NCBI RefSeq assembly: GCF_016924145.1
Contig: NZ_JAFFZO010000010.1
Location: 1-64,000, forward strand
Reading direction: 5' to 3'
DNA length: 64,000 nt
DNA from: Amphritea pacifica
Lineage (GTDB): Bacteria > Pseudomonadota > Gammaproteobacteria > Pseudomonadales > Balneatricaceae
Below are positions 24,389 to 35,096 of this stretch, piece by piece. Every line of letters starts with the position of its first letter. Position 1 is the first letter of the stretch. Below the pieces are notes generated by a model. It did not search any database and was not told where the DNA came from. It worked only from the letters and a program-made list of their open reading frames with translations. A program made the position numbers and the translations under genes.

Positions 24389-24829
24389 TTAAACCTTTCT
24401 ATCTGCACAAAGAATAGTTGCTGAGCTTGCCAGCTCTCCATCAACTGTAGCACGAACATCGAATTTCCAGATACCCCGCTTTTCAGAAACGATGGTAGCT
24501 TCCAGCTGCAGTCTGTCACCTGGCACTACCGGCCGCTTGAAGCGGACCTTATCGGAACCAACAAAATAGTATATTGATCCATCCTGCGGGGTTTTATCCA
24601 TGGTTTTAAAGCCGAGAATTCCGGCAGCCTGCGCCATCGCTTCAACGATAAGCACCCCCGGCATGACCGGGTGGTCCGGGAAGTGACCATTAAAGAAGTC
24701 TTCATTCACGGTAACGTTCTTATAAGCGACGATCGATTCACCAGGTACCAACTCCACCACCCGGTCTACCAGGAGGAAAGGGTAACGGTGAGGTAAATAT
24801 TTGCGGATCTCTTTTACATCCATCATCAT
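24389..24829 (-). CDS. fabZ: 3-hydroxyacyl-ACP dehydratase FabZ
   Basis: Dehydrates 3-hydroxyacyl-ACP in fatty acid elongation. The hot-dog fold signature [15 protein letters not shown] and the active-site block [20 protein letters not shown] (His in GHFP, Glu in VEAMAQ) are intact. At 146 residues it is typical. The start overlaps the lpxD stop by 4 bp. The lpxD-fabZ-lpxA-lpxB order balances fatty acid and lipid A synthesis. Confidence 0.97.
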   Translation of the reverse strand: MMMDVKEIRKYLPHRYPFLLVDRVVELVPGESIVAYKNVTVNEDFFNGHFPDHPVMPGVLIVEAMAQAAGILGFKTMDKTPQDGSIYYFVGSDKVRFKRPVVPGDRLQLEATIVSEKRGIWKFDVRATVDGELASSATILCADRKV

Positions 24830-25869
24830 TCAGGCTGACCTTCAGTATGCTGCTTTACAATATTTTCTAAACACTTAACCCGACGAGACAGTTCATCCAA
24901 CTGACGAAATCTCACCACATTACGTTTCCATTGCTGATGGGGTTCCATCACCGTACCGGAAGAGAAGACACCCGGCTGCAATATAGATTTACTGACCAGT
25001 GTCATCGCCGTGATATGGGTACCATCAGCGATCGTCAAATGCCCGGCAATGCCAACACCACCAGCGATAGTACAATTTTTCCCTATCCGGGCGCTACCTG
25101 CGATCGCTGTACAGGCGGCAATTGCCGTATTATCGCCGATATTGACGTTGTGACCGACCTGTATCTGGTTATCCAGTATCACGCCATCACCAATCACCGT
25201 ATCATCCAGCGCGCCCCGGTCGACTGTCGTGCCGGCACCAATTTCGACCCGGTCACCCACTCGAACACTGCCCAACTGATAAATCTTAATCCATTCGCCA
25301 TTATCGCTGGCAAAACCGAAACCATCGGCACCGATCACTGCACCACTGTGGATCACACACGACGCACCTAGCCGGACCTCATGATAGAGGGTCACATTGG
25401 CTGCAATACGGGTATTCTCTCCGATCACGCAGTTGCTACCGATGACACTATTTGCACCAATCGCCACTCCAGAACCGATCTGCGCACCGTCGGCGATAAC
25501 CGCATTTGCGCCGATGGTCAGGTGATCACCCAGCAACGCAGTAGGACTGATCTGCGCCGCAGGACTAATTCCGCTGCCGGTCTCTGACAGGCCACAAAAC
25601 AGCGCAGTGGCTCTGGCATAGGCTATATATGGGTCGGCAACTACCAGCGCAATACCGGCCACAGCATCACGATGCTCAGCCCGCACCAACACAGCACCAG
25701 CCCTGCAAGCAGAGAGCTGATGCTGATAACGACCACTGTGTAAAAATGACAGCTGATGCTCTGTTGCCGATTGCAGTGTTCCTATGCCTTCGATCAGGCG
25801 ATCAGAGTCAACAGGCTCAGCCTCTAACAGAATGGCCAGTTGCGATACGGTAAAAGGAGGATGAACCAT
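24826..25869 (-). CDS. lpxD: UDP-3-O-(3-hydroxyacyl)glucosamine N-acyltransferase
   Basis: The third step of lipid A synthesis, N-acylation from hydroxyacyl-ACP. An N-terminal uridine-binding domain ([16 protein letters not shown]) leads into hexapeptide repeats; the catalytic His is in [20 protein letters not shown]-terminal helix ends the 347-residue protein. It is 7 bp from skp and overlaps fabZ. Confidence 0.97.
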   Translation of the reverse strand: MVHPPFTVSQLAILLEAEPVDSDRLIEGIGTLQSATEHQLSFLHSGRYQHQLSACRAGAVLVRAEHRDAVAGIALVVADPYIAYARATALFCGLSETGSGISPAAQISPTALLGDHLTIGANAVIADGAQIGSGVAIGANSVIGSNCVIGENTRIAANVTLYHEVRLGASCVIHSGAVIGADGFGFASDNGEWIKIYQLGSVRVGDRVEIGAGTTVDRGALDDTVIGDGVILDNQIQVGHNVNIGDNTAIAACTAIAGSARIGKNCTIAGGVGIAGHLTIADGTHITAMTLVSKSILQPGVFSSGTVMEPHQQWKRNVVRFRQLDELSRRVKCLENIVKQHTEGQPE

Positions 25870-25876
25870 CGACCGC

Positions 25877-26374
25877 TTACTGCTTATCCAGCAGCTCTAC
25901 AACCTTGGCGGTAATATCCAGCTCTGGCTTGACATAGTAAGTAGCCTCTTTGCTGACGATCATATCATAGTCCCCTGACCCAATCAGATCATCAATCACA
26001 GCATCCAGTTTCGGCCGCATCTGTTTCAGGAACTCTTCGTCACGCTGACGCTGCTTCTGCTGCAGCGCCTGCCCCAGGCGCTGGTATTCACCATAGGCTT
26101 TCTGAAACTGTACCCGCTGCTGATCCTGCACCTCTTTCGACTGAGTATCCTGGCCCTTTTTGATCTCATCCTGAATCTTTTTTACCTGGGCTTTGAGGTC
26201 TGACAACTGTTTCTGTTCACTGCTAAACTCTGAACTCAGTTTATCACGATAGGCTTGAGCCGCTTTGCTGTTCATAAGAGCCTGCTGCACACTGAGGGCC
26301 GCCACTTTTTCAGCCATGGCATTGAAGCTGAACACCAGCCCTACGATAAGTATCAGTGATCGAAACATAGTCAT
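25877..26374 (-). CDS. skp: periplasmic chaperone Skp (OmpH family)
   Basis: A 165-residue secreted protein with a signal peptide ending near FNAMAEK, then VAALSVQQALMNSKAAQAYR, and a long charged helical middle (residues ~40-110, KQLSDLKAQVKKIQDEIKKG) that forms the tentacles of the trimeric chaperone. It carries unfolded outer-membrane proteins across the periplasm to BamA, whose gene ends 5 bp upstream. Confidence 0.93.
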   Translation of the reverse strand: MTMFRSLILIVGLVFSFNAMAEKVAALSVQQALMNSKAAQAYRDKLSSEFSSEQKQLSDLKAQVKKIQDEIKKGQDTQSKEVQDQQRVQFQKAYGEYQRLGQALQQKQRQRDEEFLKQMRPKLDAVIDDLIGSGDYDMIVSKEATYYVKPELDITAKVVELLDKQ

Positions 26375-26379
26375 TCTCC

Positions 26380-28686
26380 TTAGAAGGTTCGTCCAAGAGC
26401 AAATTCAAAGAACCGCTCGTCATCTGTATCTTTAGCATTCAACGCCTTAGACAGGGCAATAGAGATCGGCCCGATTGGCGTCAGCCAGCTAAACCCGAAA
26501 CCAGTAGTGAAACGCAGCTCATCCAGTTTGATGCCATTATCACAACCTGAATTTCCGACAGGACACTCCGTGAGGTAGACATTACCGGCATCAGCAAACA
26601 ACAGTGTCCGCATCGAACTGGAGTCTTTTATAAAAGGAACAGGGAAGATCAGCTCGGCGCTCATATCAAGCGCCACATTGCCACCGAACGGATCATCTTT
26701 AGAATCACGAGGGCCCAGGGAGTTGGAGTCAAACCCACGAACAGAACTGAGACCACCGCTGTAATAGTTTTTAAAGAAAGGGTATTCGTTGTCGCCCAGT
26801 TTTCCGGCGAAGGCGATGCGTCCACGCACAGCTCCGATCAACCCCTCGTTGTCTTCGCTCAATGGGTAATAGATGCGTCCCTTATACTGCTCTTTATGGT
26901 AGGAGAGATCGCTACCGGGAATGCCTATCTCTATCGAAGCACTCTGCGAATACCCCTCGGTAGGGAAAATCTTCCGGTTCAGATGGTTATCACTCCAGCT
27001 AAGCTGGACGTTGAAAATATTAAAGCTGTCGCCTTCCAAATCTATATAGTCTGTTACTTCCTGTGAAACATCGTTCGAAGGCTTAACTTTGATCCCTTCA
27101 TAGTTCAGACCGAAGTTGAGGCGCTGATAATCATCCATGGGATAACCGAAGTTAACCCCGGCCCCCAGGGTATCGGTGGAGTAGTTACTGACGTTCTCCT
27201 CGTCATAGTTGGTTTCGCGGGAGAAGATGTTATAGCCCCGACTAACACCATCAACGGTATAATAAGGCTCGACATAACTGAACTTGTATTCGGTAATCGT
27301 ATCACTCTGAGTGATACCAAAGCCGACACTGTTACCAGACCCCAGAAAGTTATCCTGCTCGACACTCAGGTTGAGAATCGCGCCGCTGGTCTGGGAGAAA
27401 CCGACACTGGCAGAGAAGTTACCGGTATTGTCTTCAATAACACTGTATTCCAGATCCACCTGATCATCGGTACCGGGTACCGGTGCGGTTTCCACATTTA
27501 CATCTTTAAAATAACCGGTCTGCGCAATACGCTGTTTGGAGCGTTCGATGGCAGCAGAAGACACCAGACCACCTTCCATCTGCGACATGGAGCGGCGGGC
27601 TACCACATCTGCGGTTTTTGTATTCCCTTTTATCGAGATGCGGCGCACATAGGTCAGCTTACCCGGGGCGATAAAAAACTGCAGATTAACGGTATTATCA
27701 TCATTAATCTTAGGCACCGGGCTGACATTGGCAAACAGATAGCCTTTATCGCCCAGCTTACGGACCAGCGCATCCTGAGACTCGGTCATTTCGCGGCGGG
27801 AGAAGGTAGCCCCCTTAGCGATGGTGATCGTATCCAGCAACTCCTGTTCATCCAGCACCAGATCACCGGCAACAGCCACATCGCCAACGGAAAACTTCTC
27901 ACCCTCGGTCACACTGACCGTGATGAAGACGTGTTTCTTATCCGGTGACAACGAAACCTGAGAGGAATCGATAGTAAAGTTGATATAGCCCCGATCCAGA
28001 TAATAGGAACGCAGACGTTCCAGATCGCCGGCCAGTTTTTCCCGCGCGTATTTATCAGAGTCACTGAAAAAGTCCCAGAACCCGGGCAGCTTGAGAGAAA
28101 ACTCATCTTTCAGTTCCTCATCGCTGAACACCGTATTGCCAACGATATTGACATGCTGGATGGTCGCTACCTTGCCTTCCTTGATATCAATATTCAGCGC
28201 CACACGATTTTCAGACAGTGGCTCTACCTCTGCTTCTATCGCCGCACCATAGCGCCCCTGTCCCGCATACATGCGCAGCAGATCCTGACGAATTTTTTCC
28301 AGGGTTGCCCGCTTAAAGACATCGCCCTCACGCAGGCCGTTTTGCTTCAACCCCTCCAGCAACGCGTCATCTTCAAGCACCTTATTCCCTTCCAGGCGTA
28401 TCAGACTGACAGCGGGACGCTCCTGAACCCTGACGATCAGCACATTACCATCACGGGCGATGCGGATATCATCAAAATAACCGGTGCGAAATACCCTTCG
28501 GGTCGCCTCGGCAATCTCGCTCTGATCGACATTCTGCCCCGAGTCGATATCAAGGTTTCGCAGCACCAGGCCGGGTTCCACCCGTTGCAGCCCTTCCAGG
28601 CGCACATCTTCCACAGTGAATGATTGCGCACTAACAACCGCTGAAAACAGTGCCAGGGAAAAGAGAAGTCCGATTCTGATCTTCAT
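26380..28686 (-). CDS. bamA: outer membrane protein assembly factor BamA
   Basis: The central Omp85 protein of the BAM complex, which inserts beta-barrels into the outer membrane. A signal peptide (FSAVVSAQS) precedes five POTRA domains (about residues 22-420; the first begins FTVEDVRLEGLQRVEPG). The 16-strand barrel carries the loop-6 lid motif VRGFDSNSLGPRD and ends in a C-terminal aromatic (FALGRTF). At 768 residues it is of normal length. It sits between rseP and skp. Confidence 0.98.
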   Translation of the reverse strand: MKIRIGLLFSLALFSAVVSAQSFTVEDVRLEGLQRVEPGLVLRNLDIDSGQNVDQSEIAEATRRVFRTGYFDDIRIARDGNVLIVRVQERPAVSLIRLEGNKVLEDDALLEGLKQNGLREGDVFKRATLEKIRQDLLRMYAGQGRYGAAIEAEVEPLSENRVALNIDIKEGKVATIQHVNIVGNTVFSDEELKDEFSLKLPGFWDFFSDSDKYAREKLAGDLERLRSYYLDRGYINFTIDSSQVSLSPDKKHVFITVSVTEGEKFSVGDVAVAGDLVLDEQELLDTITIAKGATFSRREMTESQDALVRKLGDKGYLFANVSPVPKINDDNTVNLQFFIAPGKLTYVRRISIKGNTKTADVVARRSMSQMEGGLVSSAAIERSKQRIAQTGYFKDVNVETAPVPGTDDQVDLEYSVIEDNTGNFSASVGFSQTSGAILNLSVEQDNFLGSGNSVGFGITQSDTITEYKFSYVEPYYTVDGVSRGYNIFSRETNYDEENVSNYSTDTLGAGVNFGYPMDDYQRLNFGLNYEGIKVKPSNDVSQEVTDYIDLEGDSFNIFNVQLSWSDNHLNRKIFPTEGYSQSASIEIGIPGSDLSYHKEQYKGRIYYPLSEDNEGLIGAVRGRIAFAGKLGDNEYPFFKNYYSGGLSSVRGFDSNSLGPRDSKDDPFGGNVALDMSAELIFPVPFIKDSSSMRTLLFADAGNVYLTECPVGNSGCDNGIKLDELRFTTGFGFSWLTPIGPISIALSKALNAKDTDDERFFEFALGRTF

Positions 28687-28714
28687 GAACTGGTTCTTAT
28701 ATTGGATAGAAAAT

Positions 28715-30070
28715 TTAAAGTCGCATTAGATCATTAAAAATAGCGACGCCCATAAGCGAAAACAAAACTGCCATTCCGATTCTTAAGCCAATCATCTGCA
28801 CCTTCTCAGAGACTGGCCGCCCCCGTAGAAGCTCTACTGAATAATACAGCAGATGCCCACCATCCAGCATGGGGATTGGCAACAGGTTAAGAATACCGAG
28901 ACTGATACTCAGGTATGCCAGAAATCCGGCAAACGCCTCTACGCCCGAAGCCGCAGAAGCGCCTGCCACTTTAGCAATGGTTATCGGTCCACTCAAGTTT
29001 TTTACCGACAGAACCCCTTCCAGCATCTTCCAGATTGAATCGAGGGTGAGGCTGATCATCTGCCAGGTTTGTGAAAACGCTCTGCCAATCGATTCGACAA
29101 CACCGTAACGCACCTGACGTAACATTTCGGGCGGCCATTTAACCGGCATAACCCCCGCGCCAACATAGCCGACCACACCCTCTGCTTCAGACTTTTCATC
29201 CGGAGTAACCGTTATACTGAATCGCTGTCCCTCACGCTGCAGCTCCAGTTCAAGTGCCCGACCGGGATTCTCACGAATAATATCGACCAGTTGCCCCCAC
29301 TCAGTCACTGGCTGATTATCAATTGCGACAACCCGGTCACCCACAAGCAGGCCCGCTTTTGCTGCCGCACCTGCCTCCACCACTTGCCCAATAACAGCAG
29401 GATGAACCGGCCGATAGGGCTGAATACCCAGTGCCGACAGAGGGCTTTGCGTTTCCGGATTAAAATGCCAGTCAATCAGGCTCAACTGATAGCCCTGCGG
29501 CTGACCGCTGAGCCCCTTCCGGGCCGTCAACGGAACAGATATCGATTCACCGATATAGGTTGCCATCGCCAGATTAATCTCATCCCAGGAATGGATTTTT
29601 CGCCCGGCTATGGTGAGAATCTCATCGCCCGGTTGCAACCCGGCCCGCTCCGCCACACTACCGGCGGCAATACTACCGATGACGGGTGCTACTTTTTCAA
29701 CACCTGAAACCAGCATCGCCCAGTATACGATCACTGCAAACAGAAGATTGACCACAGGGCCTGCCGCCACGATGGCGATGCGCTGCAGAACAGGTTTGCG
29801 ATTGAACGCCTGATCCAGAAGTTCAGGCTCAACTTCGGTTTCACGTTCATCCAGCATCGACACATAACCGCCGAGAGGAATCATAGCAATCACATATTCC
29901 GTATCGCGACGATCACGCCAACTGACCAGTGGCTTACCGAAGCCGACAGAGAAACGTAAAACTTTGACGCCACAACGTCTGGCCACCCAGAAGTGGCCAT
30001 ATTCATGGATGGTTACCAGAATCCCCAGGGTAACAATCAGTGCCAGTACCGTATTTATAATTTCCATCAT
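28715..30070 (-). CDS. rseP: RIP zinc metalloprotease RseP
   Basis: An inner-membrane site-2 protease that cleaves RseA to release sigma-E during envelope stress. The zinc motif HEYGH lies in TIHEYGHFWVARRCG near the N-terminus, and the second ligand motif is NLLPIPMLDGGHLLYY near the C-terminus. Two PDZ domains lie between (for example AERAGLQPGDEILTIAG and AAKAGLLVGDRVVAIDNQ). It is 451 aa. Its start codon is 9 bp from the end of cdsA; dxr, which normally separates them, is missing. Confidence 0.97.
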   Translation of the reverse strand: MMEIINTVLALIVTLGILVTIHEYGHFWVARRCGVKVLRFSVGFGKPLVSWRDRRDTEYVIAMIPLGGYVSMLDERETEVEPELLDQAFNRKPVLQRIAIVAAGPVVNLLFAVIVYWAMLVSGVEKVAPVIGSIAAGSVAERAGLQPGDEILTIAGRKIHSWDEINLAMATYIGESISVPLTARKGLSGQPQGYQLSLIDWHFNPETQSPLSALGIQPYRPVHPAVIGQVVEAGAAAKAGLLVGDRVVAIDNQPVTEWGQLVDIIRENPGRALELELQREGQRFSITVTPDEKSEAEGVVGYVGAGVMPVKWPPEMLRQVRYGVVESIGRAFSQTWQMISLTLDSIWKMLEGVLSVKNLSGPITIAKVAGASAASGVEAFAGFLAYLSISLGILNLLPIPMLDGGHLLYYSVELLRGRPVSEKVQMIGLRIGMAVLFSLMGVAIFNDLMRL

Positions 30071-30079
30071 TCCTCAGAA

Positions 30080-30892
30080 TCAGCCAATCGCTAACAGCTG
30101 CAGCCCCACGACAAACACCGGTGCAGCTGCGGTAATACTGTCGATACGATCCAGTATCCCCCCATGACCGGGCAGCAAGCGACTGCTATCTTTAATGCCC
30201 CGATGCCGCTTGAGCATACTTTCAAACAGATCACCCAGCACCGAGGCCAACCCGGCAATCATCGCCATCAGCAACAGATAGACTCCGGTTAGCAGATCAA
30301 GTTCAAGATAGAAAACAAAACAGAGTGATATCAGGGCACAGGAGGCCAGCCCGCCCCACAAACCCGCCCTGGTTTTACCGGGACTGACATTGGGAGCCAG
30401 CTTAGCACGCCCCCAGGTTTTACCGGCGAAATATGCACCGATATCAGCCCCCCAGACCAGCAACAACAGCATCAGCAACAACACCCCACCTCTGGGTAGA
30501 TGATGCAGACTGACCAGCGCCATCCAGCTGGAGGTTAACACCAGAATACCGATCAGCGCCCGCTGCCAGGTAGCTTGCCAGCCTTTCGCGGAGGGGTATT
30601 GCACAACCCAGTAGGCAGCGAGCCCCCAGAAGATCACGGCGACAGGAAGAACCCCGCCAAAGAGTGCATCCGGCGAATAATAATTAAGGGTAGCCATCAG
30701 GGCTGCAATAAGAGAGGTATATGCAAAGCGCACAGCAGGTGCAGCCAGAGCAGACAGATTAGCCCACTCCCAGGCAGCCAAAAGAATAATCGCCGCTACA
30801 AACAGTTTAAACACTTCAAAGCTGGAGAGGAAAAGCCCCGCCAAAACCAACGGTGCCAGCAGGACAGCGGTCCAGACCCTCTCTTTAAGCAT
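30080..30892 (-). CDS. cdsA: phosphatidate cytidylyltransferase
   Basis: Makes CDP-diacylglycerol from phosphatidic acid and CTP for all phospholipids. It is a polytopic membrane protein (270 aa) with the complete CDS signature SMLKRHRGIKDSSRLLPGHG followed by GILDRID near the C-terminus. Its start overlaps the uppS end by 8 bp. A second, more divergent cytidylyltransferase of this family lies at 50.4-51.4 kb. Confidence 0.97.
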   Translation of the reverse strand: MLKERVWTAVLLAPLVLAGLFLSSFEVFKLFVAAIILLAAWEWANLSALAAPAVRFAYTSLIAALMATLNYYSPDALFGGVLPVAVIFWGLAAYWVVQYPSAKGWQATWQRALIGILVLTSSWMALVSLHHLPRGGVLLLMLLLLVWGADIGAYFAGKTWGRAKLAPNVSPGKTRAGLWGGLASCALISLCFVFYLELDLLTGVYLLLMAMIAGLASVLGDLFESMLKRHRGIKDSSRLLPGHGGILDRIDSITAAAPVFVVGLQLLAIG

Positions 30893-31679
30893 TATCAGCC
30901 TCTATCTGTTCACTGGTTTTACCAAAGCGACGCTCCCGGGTTGCATAGCTTTGAATCGCAGCACCCAGAGCATTTTTGTCGAAATCAGGCCACAGCAGAT
31001 CACTGAAAAAATACTCACTGTAAGCCATCTGCCAGATCAGGAAGTTACTGATGCGCTGCTCCCCGGCGGTGCGGATACACAGATCAGGGGGCGGCAGATC
31101 ACTCAGACACACCATCGAGCCAAGCAGCTCGGCATCGAGATGCTCCGGGGTAAACTGCCCGTCAACACAACCCTGTGCAAAGCGTTTCGCCGCCTGAACA
31201 ATATCCCACCGTCCCCCGTAGTTGGCAGCCACATTGACGATCAGCCCTGTATTAGCAGCGGTCAGCAGCTCAGCTTTATCAATCTTCTTCTGCAACGAAC
31301 TGCTGAAGCGACTCTTATCACCGATAACCCGCAAACGGATATTGTGCTTATGAAGTTTCTTCACCTCGCGATCAAGCGCCAGGGCAAATAACTCCATTAA
31401 CCCTTTTACTTCGAGCGGGGGGCGCTGCCAGTTCTCACTACTGAAAGCAAACAGCGTCAGCACTTCCACGCCCAGTTCAGCGCACCCCTGTACCACACTG
31501 CGGACGCTTTCTACACCGGCCCGGTGACCCGCCAGACTACCTTTTCCATGCTTTTTCGCCCACCGGTTATTGCCATCCATAATGATCGCAATATGTCGCG
31601 GGACAGACTTCCCCACAGGCAGACTGAGCTGTAATTTTTCCGACATATCAGACGCCAGCGACATCCCTACAGGAGCCAC
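30885..31679 (-). CDS. uppS: undecaprenyl diphosphate synthase
   Basis: Condenses eight isopentenyl diphosphates onto farnesyl diphosphate to make the C55 carrier of peptidoglycan and glycan synthesis. The cis-prenyltransferase motifs IIMDGNNRWAKKHG, GHRAG, LTLFAFSSENWQRP and DLCIRTAGEQRISNFLIWQM are present. At 264 residues the length is normal. The protein may start at an internal Met (Met6 or Met12). It needs isopentenyl diphosphate, although MEP genes are missing from this block. Confidence 0.97.
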   Translation of the reverse strand: MAPVGMSLASDMSEKLQLSLPVGKSVPRHIAIIMDGNNRWAKKHGKGSLAGHRAGVESVRSVVQGCAELGVEVLTLFAFSSENWQRPPLEVKGLMELFALALDREVKKLHKHNIRLRVIGDKSRFSSSLQKKIDKAELLTAANTGLIVNVAANYGGRWDIVQAAKRFAQGCVDGQFTPEHLDAELLGSMVCLSDLPPPDLCIRTAGEQRISNFLIWQMAYSEYFFSDLLWPDFDKNALGAAIQSYATRERRFGKTSEQIEADNA

Positions 31680-31692
31680 CGGCTATTCCCTA

Positions 31693-32250
31693 TTAAATTT
31701 CCATCAGGTCCGCTTCTTTATCCTGAAGCAGTTGGTCAACCTCAGCAATAAATTTATCAGTCAGCTTCTGAATCTGATCTTCACCACGGCGGGCATCGTC
31801 TTCAGTGATCTCTTTTTCTTTCAGCAGATCTTTAATATCACCATTGGCATCGCGACGGATATTACGAATCGATACACGACCACTTTCAGCTTCCTGACGT
31901 GCCTGACGGATATACCCTTTACGGGTTTCTTCGGTCAGTGCTGGCATTGGCACACGAATCACTGCGCCTGCTGTAGAAGGGTTCAGGCCCAGATCAGACT
32001 TCATAATCGCCTTTTCAATATCGGGAACAAGATTGGACTCCCATGGGGAGATCGACAGCGTCCGACCATCCTCAACACTGATATTGGCTACCTGACTCAG
32101 CGGCACAGCTGAACCGTAATAATTCACATGTACGGTTTCCAGAATACTCGGATGCGCCCGACCTGTTCGGATCTTCTTCAGGTTTGTGGCCAGAGCTTCC
32201 AGACTTTTACCCATTCGATTCTGGGCATCCTGAGCGATCTCATTCAGCAT
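31693..32250 (-). CDS. frr: ribosome recycling factor
   Basis: Splits post-termination ribosomes together with EF-G. The 185-residue protein has the family sequence throughout, e.g. [20 protein letters not shown] at the N-terminus and [20 protein letters not shown] at the end. It overlaps the end of pyrH by 11 bp and precedes uppS by 13 bp. Confidence 0.98.
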   Translation of the reverse strand: MLNEIAQDAQNRMGKSLEALATNLKKIRTGRAHPSILETVHVNYYGSAVPLSQVANISVEDGRTLSISPWESNLVPDIEKAIMKSDLGLNPSTAGAVIRVPMPALTEETRKGYIRQARQEAESGRVSIRNIRRDANGDIKDLLKEKEITEDDARRGEDQIQKLTDKFIAEVDQLLQDKEADLMEI

Positions 32251-32998
32251 ATATATCTCCTACCGTCTCATTATTATCGATGACGGTTCCCTCGTCGCTA
32301 CCAACAATCAGGTTGGCTAACGCACCTGGTTTGTTCATATTGAAAACCCTGACCGGCATATCATGGTCACGGGCCAGACAGATTGCAGTCAGATCCATGA
32401 CACCCAGCTGCTTATCCAGCGCTTCATCAAAAGTCAGATGCAGATAGCGCTTGGCAGAAGGGTCTTTCATTGGATCTGCGGTATACACACCATCAACCTT
32501 GGTGGCTTTTATTACCACATCAGCATCGATCTCGATGCCCCGCAGACATGCGGCAGAGTCAGTAGTAAAAAACGGGTTACCGGTACCCGCAGAAAAAATC
32601 ACAACATCACCCTGATTCAGGTAACGGACCGCATTACGGCGATCATAATCATCCACCACACCGCGCATCGGTATAGCAGACATCACCCGGGTAGCAATAT
32701 TACAACGTTCCAGGGCATCACGCATCGCTAATGCATTCATCACCGTTGCCAGCATCCCCATGTGGTCTCCGGTCACCCGGTCAAGGCCCGCTGCACTCAG
32801 CGCTGCACCACGGAACAGGTTACCACCACCAATAACCATACCGACCTGAACACCTATACCGACCAGTTGACCTATCTCCAGCGCCATCCGGTTCAGCACC
32901 TTAGGATCGATGCCGAAATTTGCTTCACCCATCAGGGCTTCGCCACTTAATTTGAGCAGTATACGTTTGTATTTGGAATGTTTATTTGAGGCAGGCAT
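32240..32998 (-). CDS. pyrH: uridylate kinase
   Basis: Phosphorylates UMP to UDP; a hexameric amino-acid-kinase-fold enzyme. Landmarks are [58 protein letters not shown] and [10 protein letters not shown] take ATG 32998 ([10 protein letters not shown], 252 aa) because the family starts just before [10 protein letters not shown]; an in-frame Met 21 codons upstream gives an extension with no similarity to it. A GC-rich hairpin precedes the gene after tsf. Confidence 0.97.
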   Translation of the reverse strand: MPASNKHSKYKRILLKLSGEALMGEANFGIDPKVLNRMALEIGQLVGIGVQVGMVIGGGNLFRGAALSAAGLDRVTGDHMGMLATVMNALAMRDALERCNIATRVMSAIPMRGVVDDYDRRNAVRYLNQGDVVIFSAGTGNPFFTTDSAACLRGIEIDADVVIKATKVDGVYTADPMKDPSAKRYLHLTFDEALDKQLGVMDLTAICLARDHDMPVRVFNMNKPGALANLIVGSDEGTVIDNNETVGDIYAE

Positions 32999-33096
32999 CG
33001 GTATCGTCTCCACCCGGACTGAGTTCGCACCAGTGTAACAAGAAAGAAATAGATTGCGCACCCAGAACAGGCGCGCAATCTGCGCAGGATCAGTGT

Positions 33097-33957
33097 TTAA
33101 CCTTTCAACTGCTCAGCAACTTCAGCAGCGAAGTCTTTATGCTCGACCTCGACACCTTCACCTACTGCAATGCGGATGAAAGATGCAACAGAAGCGCCCG
33201 CATCCTTAACCAGCTGACCCACTTTAACATCGGGGTTTTTAACGAATGGCTGTTCAACCAGGCTGTTTTCAGCCAGGAACTTGTTGATACGCCCAACAAC
33301 CATCTTTTCTGCGATCTCTGCAGGCTTGCTGGCCATATCAGGCTGAGCCAGAATGATCTCTTTCTCTTTCGCAACCACTTCAGCAGGCATATCTTCTTTG
33401 CTAACCACTTGAGGGTTAACCGCAGTCACATGCATTGCGACATCTTTAGCCAGCTCAGCATCGCCACCGTTCAGAGCAACAATTGCCGCCAGGGTACCCG
33501 TACCATGAACGTAAGCTGCTACTGTTTCACCTTCAACAATGAAGGCACGACGTACACCGATATTCTCACCGATCTTCTGCACCAGCGCATCACGAACATC
33601 AGTCAGCTCACCAGCCATCAGTGCGGCAACGTCTGTCTGCTTATCAGCAAAAGCCTTTTCCAGAACCGTTTGAGTGAAGGCCAGGAAGTTGTCATCACGG
33701 GCTGCAAAGTCAGTTTCAGAGTTAACTTCAACTGCAACGGCATAGCTGCTGTCATCAGCAACTTTAACCGCAACAACACCCTCAGCTGCAGTACGACCAG
33801 CCTTTTTAGCCGCTTTCATACCTGATGCTTTGCGCAGCTCTTCGATCGCCTTATCCACATCGCCATCAGCAGCAGCCAGCGCTTTCTTACACTCCATCAT
33901 ACCCAGACCGGTACGATCGCGCAGTTCTTTTACCTGCTTAGCGGAGAAGTTTGCCAT
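33097..33957 (-). CDS. tsf: elongation factor Ts
   Basis: The guanine nucleotide exchange factor for EF-Tu. The N-terminal UBA-like domain ([19 protein letters not shown]) and the core signature [12 protein letters not shown] are clear; the protein is 286 aa. It follows rpsB after a strong attenuator hairpin, the arrangement known from E. coli rpsB-tsf. Confidence 0.98.
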   Translation of the reverse strand: MANFSAKQVKELRDRTGLGMMECKKALAAADGDVDKAIEELRKASGMKAAKKAGRTAAEGVVAVKVADDSSYAVAVEVNSETDFAARDDNFLAFTQTVLEKAFADKQTDVAALMAGELTDVRDALVQKIGENIGVRRAFIVEGETVAAYVHGTGTLAAIVALNGGDAELAKDVAMHVTAVNPQVVSKEDMPAEVVAKEKEIILAQPDMASKPAEIAEKMVVGRINKFLAENSLVEQPFVKNPDVKVGQLVKDAGASVASFIRIAVGEGVEVEHKDFAAEVAEQLKG

Positions 33958-33995
33958 TTGGTTTTACCCCATTAACAATCTATTGATTCAAATTC

Positions 33996-34022
33996 AAAAA
34001 AAGGGGAGCAACTCAGCTCCCC
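33996..34022 (-). terminator. rpsB-tsf intergenic attenuator/terminator
   Basis: On the minus strand GGGGAGC pairs with GCTCCCC around a 6-base loop, followed directly by a run of seven T. It lies in the 110-bp gap between rpsB and tsf and should reduce tsf transcription relative to rpsB. Confidence 0.88.
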
Positions 34023-34067
34023 CTCCCGCGTGTCTGAATAGTCTATCCAAACCGCTTGACAGTCTGA

Positions 34068-34805
34068 TTACTCAGCAGCAGCGTCGTCTTCAACTTCAAC
34101 GAATTCGCTCTTGTCACCAGCATTAACTTCCGCGCCTTCAGAGCATGCATCAGCAACCGCTTTAACGTAGATCTGAATTGCACGCAGGGCATCGTCGTTA
34201 CCCGGAATAACGTAGTCAACACCATCAGGGTTGCTGTTAGTATCAACGATACCAATGACAGGGATACCCAGCTTGTTAGCTTCATTGATAGCGATGCGTT
34301 CGTGATCAACGTCAACCACAAACAGCGCGTCTGGCAGACCACCCATATCCTTAATACCACCGATAGACAGCTCCAGCTTTTCCATCTCACGCTGACGCAT
34401 CAGCGCTTCTTTCTTGGTCAGCTGAGCGAAAGTACCATCCTGGCTCTGTGCTTCAAGATCACGGAAACGACGGATAGACTGACGGATAGTCTTGTAGTTA
34501 GTCAGCATACCACCCAACCAGCGGTGGTTAACGTACGGCATATTCGCACGAATTGCTTCTTCTTTGATGGTCTTGCTGGCAGCACGCTTAGTACCAACGA
34601 ACAGAATTTTGTTCTTGTTGACAGCCATGCCTTTAACAACATCCAGCGCACCATTCAGTGCTGGCAGGGTGTGTTCCAGGTTGATGATATGAATCTTGTT
34701 ACGGGCACCAAAAATGTATTTACCCATTTTCGGATTCCAGTAACGGGTCTGGTGACCGAAGTGAACACCTGCTTTAAGCAGGTCACGCATTGTAACTTTT
34801 GCCAT
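34068..34805 (-). CDS. rpsB: 30S ribosomal protein S2
   Basis: A ribosomal small-subunit protein (245 aa). Family blocks: [77 protein letters not shown] and [20 protein letters not shown]. The acidic C-terminal tail is typical of gammaproteobacteria. It is transcribed from a clear promoter and long leader, divergent from map. Confidence 0.98.
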   Translation of the reverse strand: MAKVTMRDLLKAGVHFGHQTRYWNPKMGKYIFGARNKIHIINLEHTLPALNGALDVVKGMAVNKNKILFVGTKRAASKTIKEEAIRANMPYVNHRWLGGMLTNYKTIRQSIRRFRDLEAQSQDGTFAQLTKKEALMRQREMEKLELSIGGIKDMGGLPDALFVVDVDHERIAINEANKLGIPVIGIVDTNSNPDGVDYVIPGNDDALRAIQIYVKAVADACSEGAEVNAGDKSEFVEVEDDAAAE

Positions 34806-34986
34806 TATATTTTCCTAAGTATCAGGGTTAGACGTCCATGCACCCCAGCCCCCAACCGCAAGCGGCACCCAAGGGGATGTGTCGGTAACATGTGTGGATT
34901 TATGAAACCTGCGTTTGCAAACCCTGCGGATTCAGAAACTCAAATTTCGAGCGCGATTTTATACCATAAACGCCCCCTGTTTTGAA
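34806..34986 (-). promoter_or_regulatory. rpsB promoter and untranslated leader
   Basis: On the minus strand a -35 TTCAAA (34981-34986) and an extended -10 TGG-TATAAA (-10 at 34958-34963) are spaced by exactly 17 bp and followed by a GC-rich discriminator (GCGC), typical of growth-rate/stringently controlled ribosomal promoters. The resulting leader of about 145 nt contains a hairpin-forming CCTGCG-TTTGCAAA-C segment near 34910-34930. In E. coli the rpsB leader binds S2 for autogenous control; the same is inferred here from position and length, not proven. Confidence 0.7.
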
Positions 34987-35096
34987 GTATGAATTACAAT
35001 CTATTTATTCGCAGTGTTTTGTTCTTGGTCGGTAAATTCGCTACAATCCACTGATATCTTCTTACGCCCCAAAGGCTTACAAATATAAGGGTTTAT

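Noticed and set aside
30071-30079. Degenerate dxr pseudogene between cdsA and rseP
   Set aside because: Only 9 bp separate the genes, so no remnant can exist there.
33052-33080. Terminator between tsf and pyrH
   Set aside because: GATTGCGC/GCGCAATC can pair, but the loop is 13 bases and the downstream T-rich stretch is broken; it may only be a weak attenuator.
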